DNA of 64,000 nt from DSOI01 sp041394885 (GCA_041394885.1 JAWKHI010000005.1:186001-250000); one strand, 5' to 3'; counted from the first letter of the stretch, positions 50,365 to 60,055 are shown. Numbers and translations are program-made. The notes: generated by a model from the sequence alone, not told the origin.

Positions 50365-52358
50365 TATTGGCTCCTTCGATTCGGAAGCGCCGAATCGCGG
50401 TCGAACACGATCGCGCATTTGGGCAGCGCCGCTTGGATTTCTTCCACGCCCTTGTCCGTCATCAGCGTGTGGTACAGATTCAAGGACTGCAAGCTCGCCA
50501 TCCCCTTCAACAGCGCCGCTCCCCCGTCGGTGATGTTGGTCGCATCCATGCTCAGCTCCCGTACGCCCGGAAGCCCTTGTAGCGATGCAAGCCCTTTGTC
50601 ATCCACCGACGTGTAGTCCAGCTTCACCACGCGCAAGTTCTTCAACTCCGCCAAAGCCGCGATGCCCGCGTTGCCCGCCCGCGTCCGGAACATCTCGATC
50701 CGCTCCAGTTTCCCGAGCGTCTTCAAATGCGCCAAGCCCTCGTCTCCGAACCGTGCATGATTCAAATACAGTTCGCGAAGATTCGTGAACGCCGCGATTT
50801 GTTGCAGCCCTCCGTCGCCCACATCCGTCGACGAGACATCCAGCACCTGTAGGTTTACGAGGTTGGCCAGTTGCTTCAGACCCTGATCGGTCACATCGGT
50901 GAAGCTCAGCTTCAAGCTCTCGAGCGGCGTCATCTTGCCAAGATGCGCCAGTACCTCATCGTCGATGCGCGCACCCGCCAGGGATAGTTCGCGCAATCCG
51001 CTCAGGGCCGGCTGCAGCTCCGCGAATGCCGTGCCTTCCACCAGCGTGCCCTCCAGCTTCAACGCCCGCAGCCGGCGCAATCCGGCCAGCTTCGCAAGCC
51101 CCGCGTCCGACACCGTCGTCAGGCTCAGATCCAGCTCCTGCAATCCTTCCAGGCCCGCTAGCGATCGTACGCCCAGATCGCCCACCTGCGTCACGCTCAG
51201 ATTCAGCCTTTCGAGTCCCGTCAAACCCGACAGATGCGACAACTGCGCATCGCTCACCGCCGTCGAAGAAAGATCGATCGACCGCAGACGCCCCCCCGCG
51301 AATACCGCCGTGCCCCCCATCGCCGTTACCCAATCGCCGATCGCCTTCTCCGAATTCCCCGCCGGTCCCGCCGCGCCCGAACCCTTCGACTGTATGCTCG
51401 ACGCTCCCACGAACTGCACGTTCGACTGCGGCAGCGCCACCCGCAGCGCGTCCAGCCCGTTCGACGTCACCCGGCTATACCGCAAGTCGATGTCCACAAG
51501 CTGCTTCAAGCCGTGCAACTGCGCCAGCCCCGCGTTCGTGATCCGCGTCCGGTATAGATTCACCACTTCCAGATCCTTCATCCCCGCCAGAATCTCCATG
51601 CTCGCGTCGGTGGCCCGCACGCCCAGCAGATTCAGCTTCCGCATCTTCGTCATGCCCCGCAAGGACTCCACGCCCCGGCTGGTCACCCGCGTCCCGGAAA
51701 GATCCAGCTCTTCCAGTTCCGTCAGGCCGCTCAGATGCTTCATCCCTTCATCGGTCACCATCGTGTCGCGAAGAATCAGCCGCCGCAGTTGCTTCAACTC
51801 CGCCAGACCCGCCATGCCCGTATCGCTGAACGGACTGTAGCTCACGTCCAAGCTGCGCAGCTTGGTGAGCGATCCCAGGTTGATGTCGGTCAGACGGCAC
51901 TGCGTGCACCGGATGTCCTTCAGCTCCGTCAGCCCCAACAGGTGCTTGAACCCTGCATCCCGGATGTTGATCTGCGCCGCGTAGTGCCATCCGAATCCGA
52001 TCTTCTCCAGGTTCTTCAGGCCCGCCAACGCCTGAAAGGCTTCATTGGCATCTTCGTTGCCGCCGCCCGGATTCCAGATCGGGCCCGGCAGATATAAATC
52101 ACGCAGCGACGTCAACGTGCTCAAGTGCGTCAACTCGGCGGGAGGCATCACTGCCCCGGTAAGATCCACGCCGGTGATCGCGAATTCGCCCGCGGGGATC
52201 TCGGAAAGCTCGCTGATTGCTTGCCGGCCGCCGTCGACGAAAATGCGACCCTCCCACCGGATCACCCACTCCGCAGTTTCGCGATCGGAAGCCGCCAGCC
52301 CGAAAGGCATCAGCAGCACCAAGGAAAGTACGGAAAATCGGATCGCCTGACTATTCAC
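50364..52358 (-). CDS. Large secreted leucine-rich-repeat protein with two solenoids
   Basis: The 664-residue protein has a signal peptide (FSVLSLVLLMPFGLAAS) and two LRR arrays. The first covers about 70-325; the second starts near 340 after a Gly/Ser/Ala-rich linker. Each array is preceded by a similar lead segment with a WV motif (AEWVIRWEGRIFVDGGR and IGDWVTAMGGTAVFAGGR), suggesting internal duplication. Repeats follow TELEELDLSGTRVTSRGVES. No other domain is seen. It likely acts as a binding protein outside the cytoplasm. It is divergent from the DUF1592 gene with about 95 bp between. Confidence 0.84.
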   Translation of the reverse strand: MNSQAIRFSVLSLVLLMPFGLAASDRETAEWVIRWEGRIFVDGGRQAISELSEIPAGEFAITGVDLTGAVMPPAELTHLSTLTSLRDLYLPGPIWNPGGGNEDANEAFQALAGLKNLEKIGFGWHYAAQINIRDAGFKHLLGLTELKDIRCTQCRLTDINLGSLTKLRSLDVSYSPFSDTGMAGLAELKQLRRLILRDTMVTDEGMKHLSGLTELEELDLSGTRVTSRGVESLRGMTKMRKLNLLGVRATDASMEILAGMKDLEVVNLYRTRITNAGLAQLHGLKQLVDIDLRYSRVTSNGLDALRVALPQSNVQFVGASSIQSKGSGAAGPAGNSEKAIGDWVTAMGGTAVFAGGRLRSIDLSSTAVSDAQLSHLSGLTGLERLNLSVTQVGDLGVRSLAGLEGLQELDLSLTTVSDAGLAKLAGLRRLRALKLEGTLVEGTAFAELQPALSGLRELSLAGARIDDEVLAHLGKMTPLESLKLSFTDVTDQGLKQLANLVNLQVLDVSSTDVGDGGLQQIAAFTNLRELYLNHARFGDEGLAHLKTLGKLERIEMFRTRAGNAGIAALAELKNLRVVKLDYTSVDDKGLASLQGLPGVRELSMDATNITDGGAALLKGMASLQSLNLYHTLMTDKGVEEIQAALPKCAIVFDRDSALPNRRSQ

Positions 52359-52454
52359 GGGAGTGTCGTCAGTATATCAAGTTGCGCCGCTGCCGGACCT
52401 GCCCGCTTCCGGCCCCACGCGCCATGAAAATGTAATAGCATTGAGGCCATAGGC

Positions 52455-54443
52455 ATGCTAATACGGCGACTCGCCATCCTTGTCTCTACCTGCGCCCTCC
52501 TACCTGCCCTTGCGCAGGACCGGCCCTTCGGATCCGGCCTGTTCGAAGTGTTTGAAAAAGCCGGTTGCCGCGCCTGTCACGGGCCTGACGGCGTCGCCTC
52601 GACCACCCGTCTTCACTTCCCCGAACTCGGCGCGGCGCCCGAACGCGTCGAAGCGTTTGGACGCTCGCTCGTTACCCTCATCGATCGCCAGCGCCCTGAG
52701 GCCTCGCTCCTGCTCAACAAACCCCTCAACCGCATCGCTCACGCCGGCGGGGAGCGCATCAAGCCCGGCAGCGCCGACGAGACCGCGCTCAAGCAGTGGG
52801 TGGACCGCCTCACGCGCCTGTCCGGCGTCGAACTCGCCGCCGCGCTCAAATATCGCGAGGACGAAGCCGCTGGAGGCGAAAGCGTCGCCCCGCGAATTGA
52901 ACTCCGCCGCCTCACCCACAGCCAGTACAACCACACCGTCCGCGATCTCCTGGGTGATCAGACTTCCCCCGCCAACCAGTTTCCCCCGGAAGATTTCGTC
53001 AACGGCTTCCGCAATCAGTCTCAATCGCAGGACCTCTCCCCGCTCCTCATCGAAGCCTACAGCGCCTCCGCCGAACGCCTCGCCCGCAACGCCTTCCGTG
53101 GTGGCGATACCCGCGGCCTCATCCCTTGCCGCCAGTCCTCTCCCGCCTGCCGCGCCCGCTTCGTCCGTGAGTTCGGGCTCCGGGCCTTCCGCCGGCCTCT
53201 CGAGCCCTCCGAGCAAAAGCGATACGAAGCCCTCATGGCCCGTGAAGCCGATCTCATCGCCGGCGCTCAGGTAGTCGTCGAAGCGATGCTCCAATCGCCC
53301 AGCTTCCTGTTTCGCCTCGACGAAAGTGGCGACCCCAAGTGGAAGCCCTTCGTTCACGCCACCCGTCTTTCCTACGCCATCTGGGACTCCATGCCCGATG
53401 CCGAACTGCTCGCCGCCGCTGCCCGTGGCGACCTCAATTCGCCCCAAGGCGTCGAAAAAGCCGCGCGCCGCATGCTCGATCACACCCGCGCCCGCGAGTC
53501 CCTCAATGAATTCGTCAGCCAGTGGCTCCGGTTTGACCGCATTCTCACCGCGAGCAAAGACCGGCGCAAGTTCCCCCAATTCACGCGCGAAACGGCCGTC
53601 GCCATGACCGAGGAAGCCCGTCTCTTCGTCGGTGACCTCGTTTGGAACGATCGCAACTTCATGGACCTCTTCACCGCCGCCTACGGCTACGCCAACGCGG
53701 ACCTGGCCGCCATCTACGGCGTTCAGCCGCCGGTGAAGGAATTCGATCGCGTCGCTTTTTCTCCCGAGTCCGATCGCGCCGGTGTACTCGGCCAGGCCCT
53801 GTTCCTCGCCATCACCGCCAAGCCCGAGGACTCCTCGCCCACCGCCCGCGGTCTGTTCGTTCGCGAACAGTTCCTCTGTCAGCACGTCCCGGAGCCGCCT
53901 GCCGGCGTCAATACCAATCTCCCACCCGTCACCGAGGAGCAGCCCCAAACCAATCGCGATCGTATGACCGAGCACGCCACCAATCCCAGTTGCGCTACCT
54001 GCCACCGCCTCATCGATCCCATTGGATTCGGCCTGGAACGCTTCGACGCCATCGGCGCGCGGCGCGACAAGTTCCGTTTGCTGTTCCCCGCCGACAAGAG
54101 TGCCAAGGGCCGCAGAGGCAAGATGAAAACGGTCGATCTCGACATTGACCCCGCCGGGCACGTCGTCGGATTGCGGGATTCCCAATTCTCTACTCCCTCG
54201 CAGCTCGGCGCCGTGCTCGCCGCGAGCGCGCAGTGTCAGGAGTGCGTCGTCAAACAGTATTTCCGCTACACCATGGGCCGTTTGGAAACGCCCGCCGATC
54301 GCCCCATGATTCGCGGCGTGCTCGAAGATTTCAAGAAATCGCAGTTCCGCTTTAAAGAGATGATTGTCGCGCTGATGCGCGCCAGGGCAAATTCAGATTC
54401 CAGGGAGGCAGTGCATGTCGCAAGTGATCGCAAACCGCGTTAG
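52455..54443 (+). CDS. DUF1592-type c-type cytochrome-like protein
   Basis: The 662-residue exported protein has a signal peptide and one heme c motif CRACH (Cys38, Cys41, His42). It then shows the planctomycete/acidobacterial domain run DUF1587-DUF1595-DUF1592-DUF1588-DUF1585: RRLTHSQYNHTVRDLLGD, RRPLEPSEQKRYEALM, WLRFDRILTASKDRRKFP, REQFLCQHVPEPPAGVNTNLP and a DPIGFGLERFDAIGARRDK segment. The second CxxCH (CATCHRLIDP) may bind a further heme. Its molecular function is unknown; such proteins occur next to DUF1552 proteins, as here, and overlap them by 29 bases. Confidence 0.87.
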   Translation: MLIRRLAILVSTCALLPALAQDRPFGSGLFEVFEKAGCRACHGPDGVASTTRLHFPELGAAPERVEAFGRSLVTLIDRQRPEASLLLNKPLNRIAHAGGERIKPGSADETALKQWVDRLTRLSGVELAAALKYREDEAAGGESVAPRIELRRLTHSQYNHTVRDLLGDQTSPANQFPPEDFVNGFRNQSQSQDLSPLLIEAYSASAERLARNAFRGGDTRGLIPCRQSSPACRARFVREFGLRAFRRPLEPSEQKRYEALMAREADLIAGAQVVVEAMLQSPSFLFRLDESGDPKWKPFVHATRLSYAIWDSMPDAELLAAAARGDLNSPQGVEKAARRMLDHTRARESLNEFVSQWLRFDRILTASKDRRKFPQFTRETAVAMTEEARLFVGDLVWNDRNFMDLFTAAYGYANADLAAIYGVQPPVKEFDRVAFSPESDRAGVLGQALFLAITAKPEDSSPTARGLFVREQFLCQHVPEPPAGVNTNLPPVTEEQPQTNRDRMTEHATNPSCATCHRLIDPIGFGLERFDAIGARRDKFRLLFPADKSAKGRRGKMKTVDLDIDPAGHVVGLRDSQFSTPSQLGAVLAASAQCQECVVKQYFRYTMGRLETPADRPMIRGVLEDFKKSQFRFKEMIVALMRARANSDSREAVHVASDRKPR

Positions 54444-55749
54444 GTTCTCTCGCAGGGCTTTGATGAAAGGGTTCACCGCCGCCGGGTCGCCCATCGTCAT
54501 CGGCCTGCCGCCGTTGGTTTCCATGTTCAATTCCCATGGCACCGCCTACGCCGCGCCCGGTCCGGCCAGCGCCCCGCAGCCGATCGAAAAGCGATTTGTC
54601 ATCTGGTTCAACGGCAACGGCATCCCCGAGCGCTACTGGATCCCCGCCGAAGAAGGCGGGCTCTACAATATGACCCCTTGCCTGTCGCCGCTCGCCCCTT
54701 TCCGCAAGGACTTTCACGTCCTCAGCGGTGTCGATAACGCCGCCGCCAAAGGCATGGGCAACGGCCACACCAACTCCATGAGCGGTCTCATGACCGGCAC
54801 GCCCTTCACCGGACGCGGCCCCAGCGGTCCCTCCATCGATCAGGTCATCGCCGGTAAGGTCGGCGGCGATTCGCGCTTCCGCTCCCTCCAGATCGGCGTC
54901 TCTCAGGAGTCGTTCGGCGAGAGCATGCAGCGCAATATGAGCTGGTCCGGATACGAGCGCGCCGTGCCGCCCGAGATGATCCCCCACCGCTTGTTTGACC
55001 GGCTCTTCGGCGAACGCGAGGAAGGTTGGGTGAATCGCAAACGCAGCATCCTCGATACGGTTCGTAACGATGCCGCTCTGCTTCGGAAGAAACTCCCCTC
55101 CGATGACCAGGCCCGTGTCGACGAGCACCTCTCCGGGATTCGCGATCTCGAACGCTCCATTGCCGGCCTCCCGCCCGAGTACATGCGTGTCGATCCGCCC
55201 AATTTCGACGGTGACATGAAGGACTGGCCCCGCATCGCCAAGCTCCAGACGGACCTCCTCGTCCAGGCCCTCGCCACCCGGCAAACCCGTGTCGCCTCCT
55301 ACATGCTTACCAAGTGTCAGGGCCTTTCCCGCTTCCCCTGGCTCGGTTACACCTCCGCCCGCCATCACGACTACACCCACGCCGAAGGCAAAGCTCCCGG
55401 CGCCGATGGCGTCGAAGGCCAGCGCGTCCTCCGCGACATCTGCAAGTGGCACGTCGAAGAGTTTGCCTATCTCATCGCCAAGCTGAAGTCGGTTCCCGAA
55501 GGCGACGGCAATTTGTTCGATCACACCTGCCTCGCCTACGTGCATGAGCACGCCGAAGCGAATAAACACAAAAACAGCGGACTTGCCATGATTCTCGCTG
55601 GCGGCATGAAACGGCTCGCCACCGGCAAGCACACCCGCGTCACCGGCACCGTGGGCGACGTCTACCTCACCATCGCCGATGAAGTGATTGGCGCTGGCGT
55701 CGGTAAGTTCCCCACTGCCACCAAGAAACTCACTGACTTACTGGCCTGA
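54415..55749 (+). CDS. Tat-exported DUF1552 protein
   Basis: The 444-residue protein starts at ATG 54415 inside the end of the DUF1592 gene. A twin-arginine leader (RVRFSRRALMKGFTAAGSP) is followed by the DUF1552 pattern: RFVIWFNGNGIPERYW, LSGVDNAAAKGMGNGHTNSMSG, SIDQVIAGKVG and DHTCLAYVHEHAEANKH. It is related to the DUF1501/sulfatase-like alkaline phosphatase fold (general knowledge), but an enzyme activity is not established. The pair occurs widely in planctomycetes and acidobacteria. Confidence 0.87.
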   Translation: MSQVIANRVRFSRRALMKGFTAAGSPIVIGLPPLVSMFNSHGTAYAAPGPASAPQPIEKRFVIWFNGNGIPERYWIPAEEGGLYNMTPCLSPLAPFRKDFHVLSGVDNAAAKGMGNGHTNSMSGLMTGTPFTGRGPSGPSIDQVIAGKVGGDSRFRSLQIGVSQESFGESMQRNMSWSGYERAVPPEMIPHRLFDRLFGEREEGWVNRKRSILDTVRNDAALLRKKLPSDDQARVDEHLSGIRDLERSIAGLPPEYMRVDPPNFDGDMKDWPRIAKLQTDLLVQALATRQTRVASYMLTKCQGLSRFPWLGYTSARHHDYTHAEGKAPGADGVEGQRVLRDICKWHVEEFAYLIAKLKSVPEGDGNLFDHTCLAYVHEHAEANKHKNSGLAMILAGGMKRLATGKHTRVTGTVGDVYLTIADEVIGAGVGKFPTATKKLTDLLA

Positions 55750-55842
55750 CCGGGTCAGTTTCGTTCTTGCTAGCGAAAAGCGAGGCGTCTACTGCCGAAA
55801 ACCGGGCCCACCGGATCAACGGTGCCTGAAGATTGGATCGGG

Positions 55843-56063
55843 TCAGAGCAAATCCTCGAGTTGCTCGGCCTTGATGCCACAATCATTCAATATCTTTCGC
55901 AGAAGTCCGAGTCCCAAAGTCCGTGTTCGAAGTGGGATCACGGTTGAACGGCCATCTGGATGCCGCAGGTACTGGTGGCTGCCACGCGTGCGCAGGGCAA
56001 CGAACCCGCTCGCCCCAAGGCATTCGCGAGTTCCTTCCCGGTTGGGCGCGGGAGCGAGCTCAT
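55843..56063 (-). pseudogene. hicA: HicA-type toxin, frameshifted
   Basis: The gene starts at ATG 56063 with MSSLPRPTGKELANALGRAG, then loses frame near 56001-56006. The next frame continues GFVALRTRGSHQYLRHPDG with the active-site GSH, and ends LGLGLLRKILNDCGIKAEQL. A single missing base in GCGGGTTCG explains this. The ATG overlaps the hicB stop as ATGA. If real, the interferase is inactive; an assembly error is also possible. Confidence 0.8.
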
Positions 56064-56275
56064 GCCGCGATGGTGATTCTTTGAATGCCGACGAACTCGA
56101 GATTGGCCGGCTCTCCGCCCTCCACATCGAGGCAAAGCTCGATTGCTTCACGGATTTCCGCCATCAGTTCGTCGAGCGAGGTGCCGTCGGTGTGGCATCC
56201 CGGTAATTGCGGCACGGAGGCCACGTAGACACCTTCCTCGTCTCTCTCGATCACTACATCGAACTGCCGTACCAT
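56060..56275 (-). CDS. hicB: HicB-family antitoxin
   Basis: The 71-residue protein starts at ATG 56275 (MVRQFDVVIERDEEGVYVAS). It has the HicB fold, with SVPQLPGCHTDG and SLDELMAEIREAIELCL. The upstream 18 codons of the open frame look non-coding. It precedes hicA, the reverse of the order seen at 41981-42366, so the two modules belong to different HicAB types. It appears intact beside a broken toxin gene. Confidence 0.87.
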   Translation of the reverse strand: MVRQFDVVIERDEEGVYVASVPQLPGCHTDGTSLDELMAEIREAIELCLDVEGGEPANLEFVGIQRITIAA

Positions 56276-56326
56276 ATTTCCAAGTCTACAGCCACACGCC
56301 CCACCTTTGCCCAGCGCACTTGCCCG

Positions 56327-56494
56327 CATTTCTCACAGGGTTCCGTCGCGAGGCGCAGGAGAGGGCCGTGAATACGAGGCGCGCGACGGGAAGCGCGCGG
56401 AGACATACTTGACGGTATGTTGAGCACAATGACCAAGCGGAACGATGTAGGCGCGGTCCTATCGTGCGCCGCAGTAGGAACCCTGTGAGAAATG
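56327..56494. repeat. MITE-like element with 18-bp perfect inverted ends
   Basis: CATTTCTCACAGGGTTCC (56327-56344) and its exact reverse complement (56477-56494) enclose 132 bases. The match extends outward with one gap (CCC(G)CATTT). Inside is a small hairpin, ACATAC-TTGACG-GTATGT, and GC-rich inverted segments. No ORF fits inside. It lies between hicB and a glycosyltransferase gene. It looks like a non-autonomous mobile element or repeat-family member; no second full copy is present in the window. Confidence 0.65.
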
Positions 56495-56544
56495 GGCTAG
56501 TGCCTGATCACGTGTCCCTCAAAACCAGATCCAAAAACCTCGCC

Positions 56545-58425
56545 CTAATCCCGAAACCCGATCCCCGTCAAAATCAACCCCAATTCCCGCGCGTCCCCGT
56601 CCACCCGGAATCCCTCCTCGATCGCCAGCGTCACCGTCACCGCCTCGCCGCCCCCCGCCACGCGCTCGCTCGAGCGCAGCGTGAACTGATCGGCCCTCTC
56701 GAATCGCTCCGCCGCCACCGGACTCCCGTTCGCCGACAACGTCACCATCCGCCCACGGGACTGCTCCACAATCCGGAACGTCGCTTCGAGATACGATGCC
56801 TCGGCCGGAGCCTTCAGCGCCACCACCGCCCGCCGCGCCGTCCAGCGCCACGAGTTCCCCTCCAGTCCGTAAACACCGCTCAGGATCTGCCCATCCGCCT
56901 CCGGCGCGTTCATGGGCAAATAGGAAAGCACCGGCTTCGCATCGTTCACCACGATCAACCGGACCCGGTCCACCGCGCCCGTCCCGATGTCGAACGCCCG
57001 CAATCCCCCCGCCGCGCTCGAATACGCGGACCGGGACCCCATCCCGATCAACCGCAGCGGCGTCTCCATTTCCGCTGCCGAAAGCTCCGTGAATCGCGGT
57101 CCGCCCGGCAGCCGCACCGGCGCGCCCAAGGTCGACGCCACAATCCGGTCGCCGCTCCGGAACGTTTGTGTCACCCGCAGCGGGATCGCCCCCGCCGATT
57201 CCGCATAGTGCCGCAATCCCCATTCCGCGTTCACGAACGAACGGTGCTCGTCCAGCTCCTTCTCCCACCCCGCCGCGTTGTCTCTGTAGAAGGTCCATAG
57301 CGCCTGATTCGACGCCGCCAGCGCCACTCCCAACGCCAGGTGGGTCCCGAGTCCGGCCCAGAGCAGGCCGCGTCGGTCCCTCATGCGGTTCACCGCCAGG
57401 ATCGCCAGCGGAAGCGCGGCCGGAAGCAGATACCGGGCGGACCCTGCGAAGAAGATCACCAGCGCCGCCGCGAAATAGACGTACAGCCAGATCCCCGCCA
57501 ACCCGCCCGCGCGCCGGTAGTGGAAAAGCGTCGCCACTCCCAGCGCCATCGGTACCCAAAACAACGGGTTCGCGTCGTAGTAGGCCGCCGCCGCTCCAAC
57601 CGGAATCGCAACCAATCCCCACGGCGCCAGCAGCGGACTCTGCATCCATCCCAGGTGCACCGTCAGCGCCGCCGCGTTCCGCGCCTTGTTCCCAAGCGAC
57701 TGCAGGCTGTGCGTCGCCATGTGCCCCGTCAACACCTCCGACGGCGCCGCCCCCGTCGCGCTCCGCTCATAGAGCTGCCACAATCCGATCGCCAGCGCCG
57801 GCGTCACCACTGCCAGCCACGCCGCCGCCCGACGCTCTCCCCGCGTCCATAGCCATAGCCCCAGCACCGGGATCAGCACCACTGCCTGATAGGAGATCTG
57901 CGCTGCCGCCGCCATCGCGAGCGCGGCCGCTCCGAACCGGTAGGCCTGCCCCTCCTCCACCGCGCCCAGAAACAGCGCGATCGCTGTCAGCCAGAACGCC
58001 GTGAACGGCAGGTCCGTCTCGAGCGACGTTCCGTTGATCACGAACGCCGGCGTTGCCACAAACAAGAGGGTCGCCCACAAAGGACGCGTGCAAAATCGCC
58101 TCGCGATCGAGAACGCCGCCAGTGCCGCCAGAATGGAAAAGATCAGATAGACGCCATGGTAAACCGGCTCCCGGATATCGCCCGTCGCCGCCAGGATCGC
58201 GCCGAGAATCCACGCATTCCCCGGCGGATGCGGAAAACCGCGCATGTCGATCTCCATCCCCTGCGCCGTGATCGTGAAGTTGTGCGGATGCAGCGGCTCC
58301 ACCTGCGCATGCTCGGCCGCCGACAGGTAGAAAGCGTCGTCGCCCTGGATCGGATGGAACAGGAACGGGAGCCGAATGGCCAGCACCACCGCCACAATGA
58401 GTACGCGCGGCCAGGCTCCGTTCAC
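56545..58425 (-). CDS. GT39/GT-C-type membrane glycosyltransferase-like protein
   Basis: The 626-residue protein has about 10 membrane helices in the first 380 residues. The first loop has the acidic motif GDDAFYL typical of GT-C enzymes, which use polyprenyl-phosphate sugars. The C-terminal 240 residues are soluble and beta-rich (YLEATFRIVEQSRGRMVTLSAN). Candidate loop motifs include GFPHPPGNAW and NGTSLETDLPF. It would add a sugar to a protein or lipid on the outer side of the inner membrane. The acceptor is unknown. No close operon partner is seen. Confidence 0.78.
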   Translation of the reverse strand: MNGAWPRVLIVAVVLAIRLPFLFHPIQGDDAFYLSAAEHAQVEPLHPHNFTITAQGMEIDMRGFPHPPGNAWILGAILAATGDIREPVYHGVYLIFSILAALAAFSIARRFCTRPLWATLLFVATPAFVINGTSLETDLPFTAFWLTAIALFLGAVEEGQAYRFGAAALAMAAAAQISYQAVVLIPVLGLWLWTRGERRAAAWLAVVTPALAIGLWQLYERSATGAAPSEVLTGHMATHSLQSLGNKARNAAALTVHLGWMQSPLLAPWGLVAIPVGAAAAYYDANPLFWVPMALGVATLFHYRRAGGLAGIWLYVYFAAALVIFFAGSARYLLPAALPLAILAVNRMRDRRGLLWAGLGTHLALGVALAASNQALWTFYRDNAAGWEKELDEHRSFVNAEWGLRHYAESAGAIPLRVTQTFRSGDRIVASTLGAPVRLPGGPRFTELSAAEMETPLRLIGMGSRSAYSSAAGGLRAFDIGTGAVDRVRLIVVNDAKPVLSYLPMNAPEADGQILSGVYGLEGNSWRWTARRAVVALKAPAEASYLEATFRIVEQSRGRMVTLSANGSPVAAERFERADQFTLRSSERVAGGGEAVTVTLAIEEGFRVDGDARELGLILTGIGFRD

Positions 58426-58466
58426 GCCATTTCCCCAAAAAGGTAAGAAATCGTATCCATCGCATC

Positions 58467-58541
58467 CTAAGGTAGTGGAACGAGACTTCGCATCGCGAGT
58501 CCCGGTGCCGGTTTTGCGCCACCCGGACCGGCCTACCTTAG
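58467..58541. other. Long-range inverted repeat between gcvPB and the glycosyltransferase gene
   Basis: CTAAGGTAG (58467-58475) and CTACCTTAG (58533-58541) are perfect inverted copies with a 57-base loop. It could act in the gcv transcript end or the leader of the next gene; no T run follows on either side. Confidence 0.4.
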
Positions 58542-58573
58542 CACAGAGGAGGGCGAGGGTTCTGCGCCCCCGC

Positions 58574-60055
58574 CTAGGACCGCCGCCACCGCAGAATCGG
58601 CTTCCGGGCCGCCATCACTTCGTCCACCCGGCTCGTCCGCGTCGAGTGTGGCGCCGACAACACCGTCTCGGGCGCCGTCTCCACCTCTTCCGCGATGGAC
58701 CGCAGCGCGTCCACGAACAGGTCCAGTTCCTGCTTCCCCTCGGTCTCGGTCGGCTCGATCATCAGAGCCCCATGCACGATCAACGGAAAGCTCACCGTGT
58801 AGGGATGGAACCCGTAGTCGATCAGCCGCTTCGCAATGTCGCCCGTCTTTACGCCCTTGGCCGCCTGACGGTCATGGCTGAACACGCACTCGTGCATCGA
58901 GGGCGACTTATAGGGCAGATCGTAATAGGGCTCCAGTTGCTTCCGGATGTAATTGGCGTTCAGAATCGCGTCGAGAGTTGCGTTCCGCAGCCCTGGGCCG
59001 CCATGGGCCAGTATGTACGCCAGCGCTCTCACCAATACGCCGAAGTTACCGTAATAGGCGCGAACCTTGCCGATCGACTGCGGACGGTCGTAGTTCCAGG
59101 TCCATTGGTCGCCTGCCCGCGCCAGCCGCGGTACCGGCAGAAATGGCTCCAAATCCTTCTTCACCGCAACCGGACCCGCGCCCGGGCCACCGCCGCCGTG
59201 CGGCGTCGAGAACGTCTTGTGCAGGTTCAGGTGCATCACGTCCACGCCGAAGTCGCCCGGTCGCGCCAGCCCCACCAGCGCGTTCATGTTCGCGCCGTCC
59301 ATGTACACCAGCGCGCCCCGCTCGTGCAGGATTCGCGACGCTTCGATGATGTTCGATTCGAACACCCCGATCGTGTTCGGATTGGTCAGCATCATCGCCG
59401 CCACATCGCCGGACGCGGCCTTCTCCACCGCTGCGAGATCGATCATCCCCAGATCGTTCGACGGGATGTTTTCCACCTCGTAGCCGCACATCGCCGCCGT
59501 CGCCGGGTTGGTCCCATGCGCCGAATCCGGCACCAGGATCTTCTTCCGTGGGTTGCCCCGCGATTCGAGCAGCGCCCGCACCAGCATGATGCCGGTCCAC
59601 TCACCGTGCGCGCCCGCCGCCGGTTGCAGCGTCACCGCGTCCATGCCCGTGATCTCGAGCAGCGCCGCTTCGAGCGCTGCCGTCACTTCCATGCACCCCT
59701 GCGCCAACGGCTCCGGCTGATACGGATGCGCCCACGCCAATCCTTCGGTCCGCGCCACCAGTTCGTTGATGCGCGGGTTGTACTTCATCGTGCACGATCC
59801 CAACGGAAACATGCCGTAGTCGATCGCGTAGTTGTAAGTCGATAGCCGTGTGAAGTGCCGGATTGTTTCTACTTCGCTTACTTCCGGGAAATCCTCGATC
59901 TCGCCGCGGACGTTCGCCGCGCCCAGCGCCTCGGCAGGGTCCACGGCAGGTACGTCCAGTTCGGGAAGCTGATACGCCTTCTTGCCCGGAGACGACCTCT
60001 CGAAGATCAGCCCCTCTTCCTGGCTCTGGTGCGGTCGCACTTTCTTGATACTCAT
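58574..60055 (-). CDS. gcvPB: Glycine dehydrogenase (decarboxylating) subunit 2
   Basis: The 493-residue protein starts at ATG 60055 (MSIKKVRPHQSQEEGL), overlapping the gcvPA stop as ATGA. It shows GMFPLGSCTMKYNPRINE, TLQPAAGAHGEWTG, VPDSAHGTNPATAAMCGY and the PLP lysine segment HLNLHKTFSTPHGGGGPG. With subunit 1 it forms the P protein of the glycine cleavage system: it decarboxylates glycine and passes the aminomethyl group to the lipoyl arm of GcvH. The split into two subunits is typical of many non-proteobacterial groups. Confidence 0.95.
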   Translation of the reverse strand: MSIKKVRPHQSQEEGLIFERSSPGKKAYQLPELDVPAVDPAEALGAANVRGEIEDFPEVSEVETIRHFTRLSTYNYAIDYGMFPLGSCTMKYNPRINELVARTEGLAWAHPYQPEPLAQGCMEVTAALEAALLEITGMDAVTLQPAAGAHGEWTGIMLVRALLESRGNPRKKILVPDSAHGTNPATAAMCGYEVENIPSNDLGMIDLAAVEKAASGDVAAMMLTNPNTIGVFESNIIEASRILHERGALVYMDGANMNALVGLARPGDFGVDVMHLNLHKTFSTPHGGGGPGAGPVAVKKDLEPFLPVPRLARAGDQWTWNYDRPQSIGKVRAYYGNFGVLVRALAYILAHGGPGLRNATLDAILNANYIRKQLEPYYDLPYKSPSMHECVFSHDRQAAKGVKTGDIAKRLIDYGFHPYTVSFPLIVHGALMIEPTETEGKQELDLFVDALRSIAEEVETAPETVLSAPHSTRTSRVDEVMAARKPILRWRRS

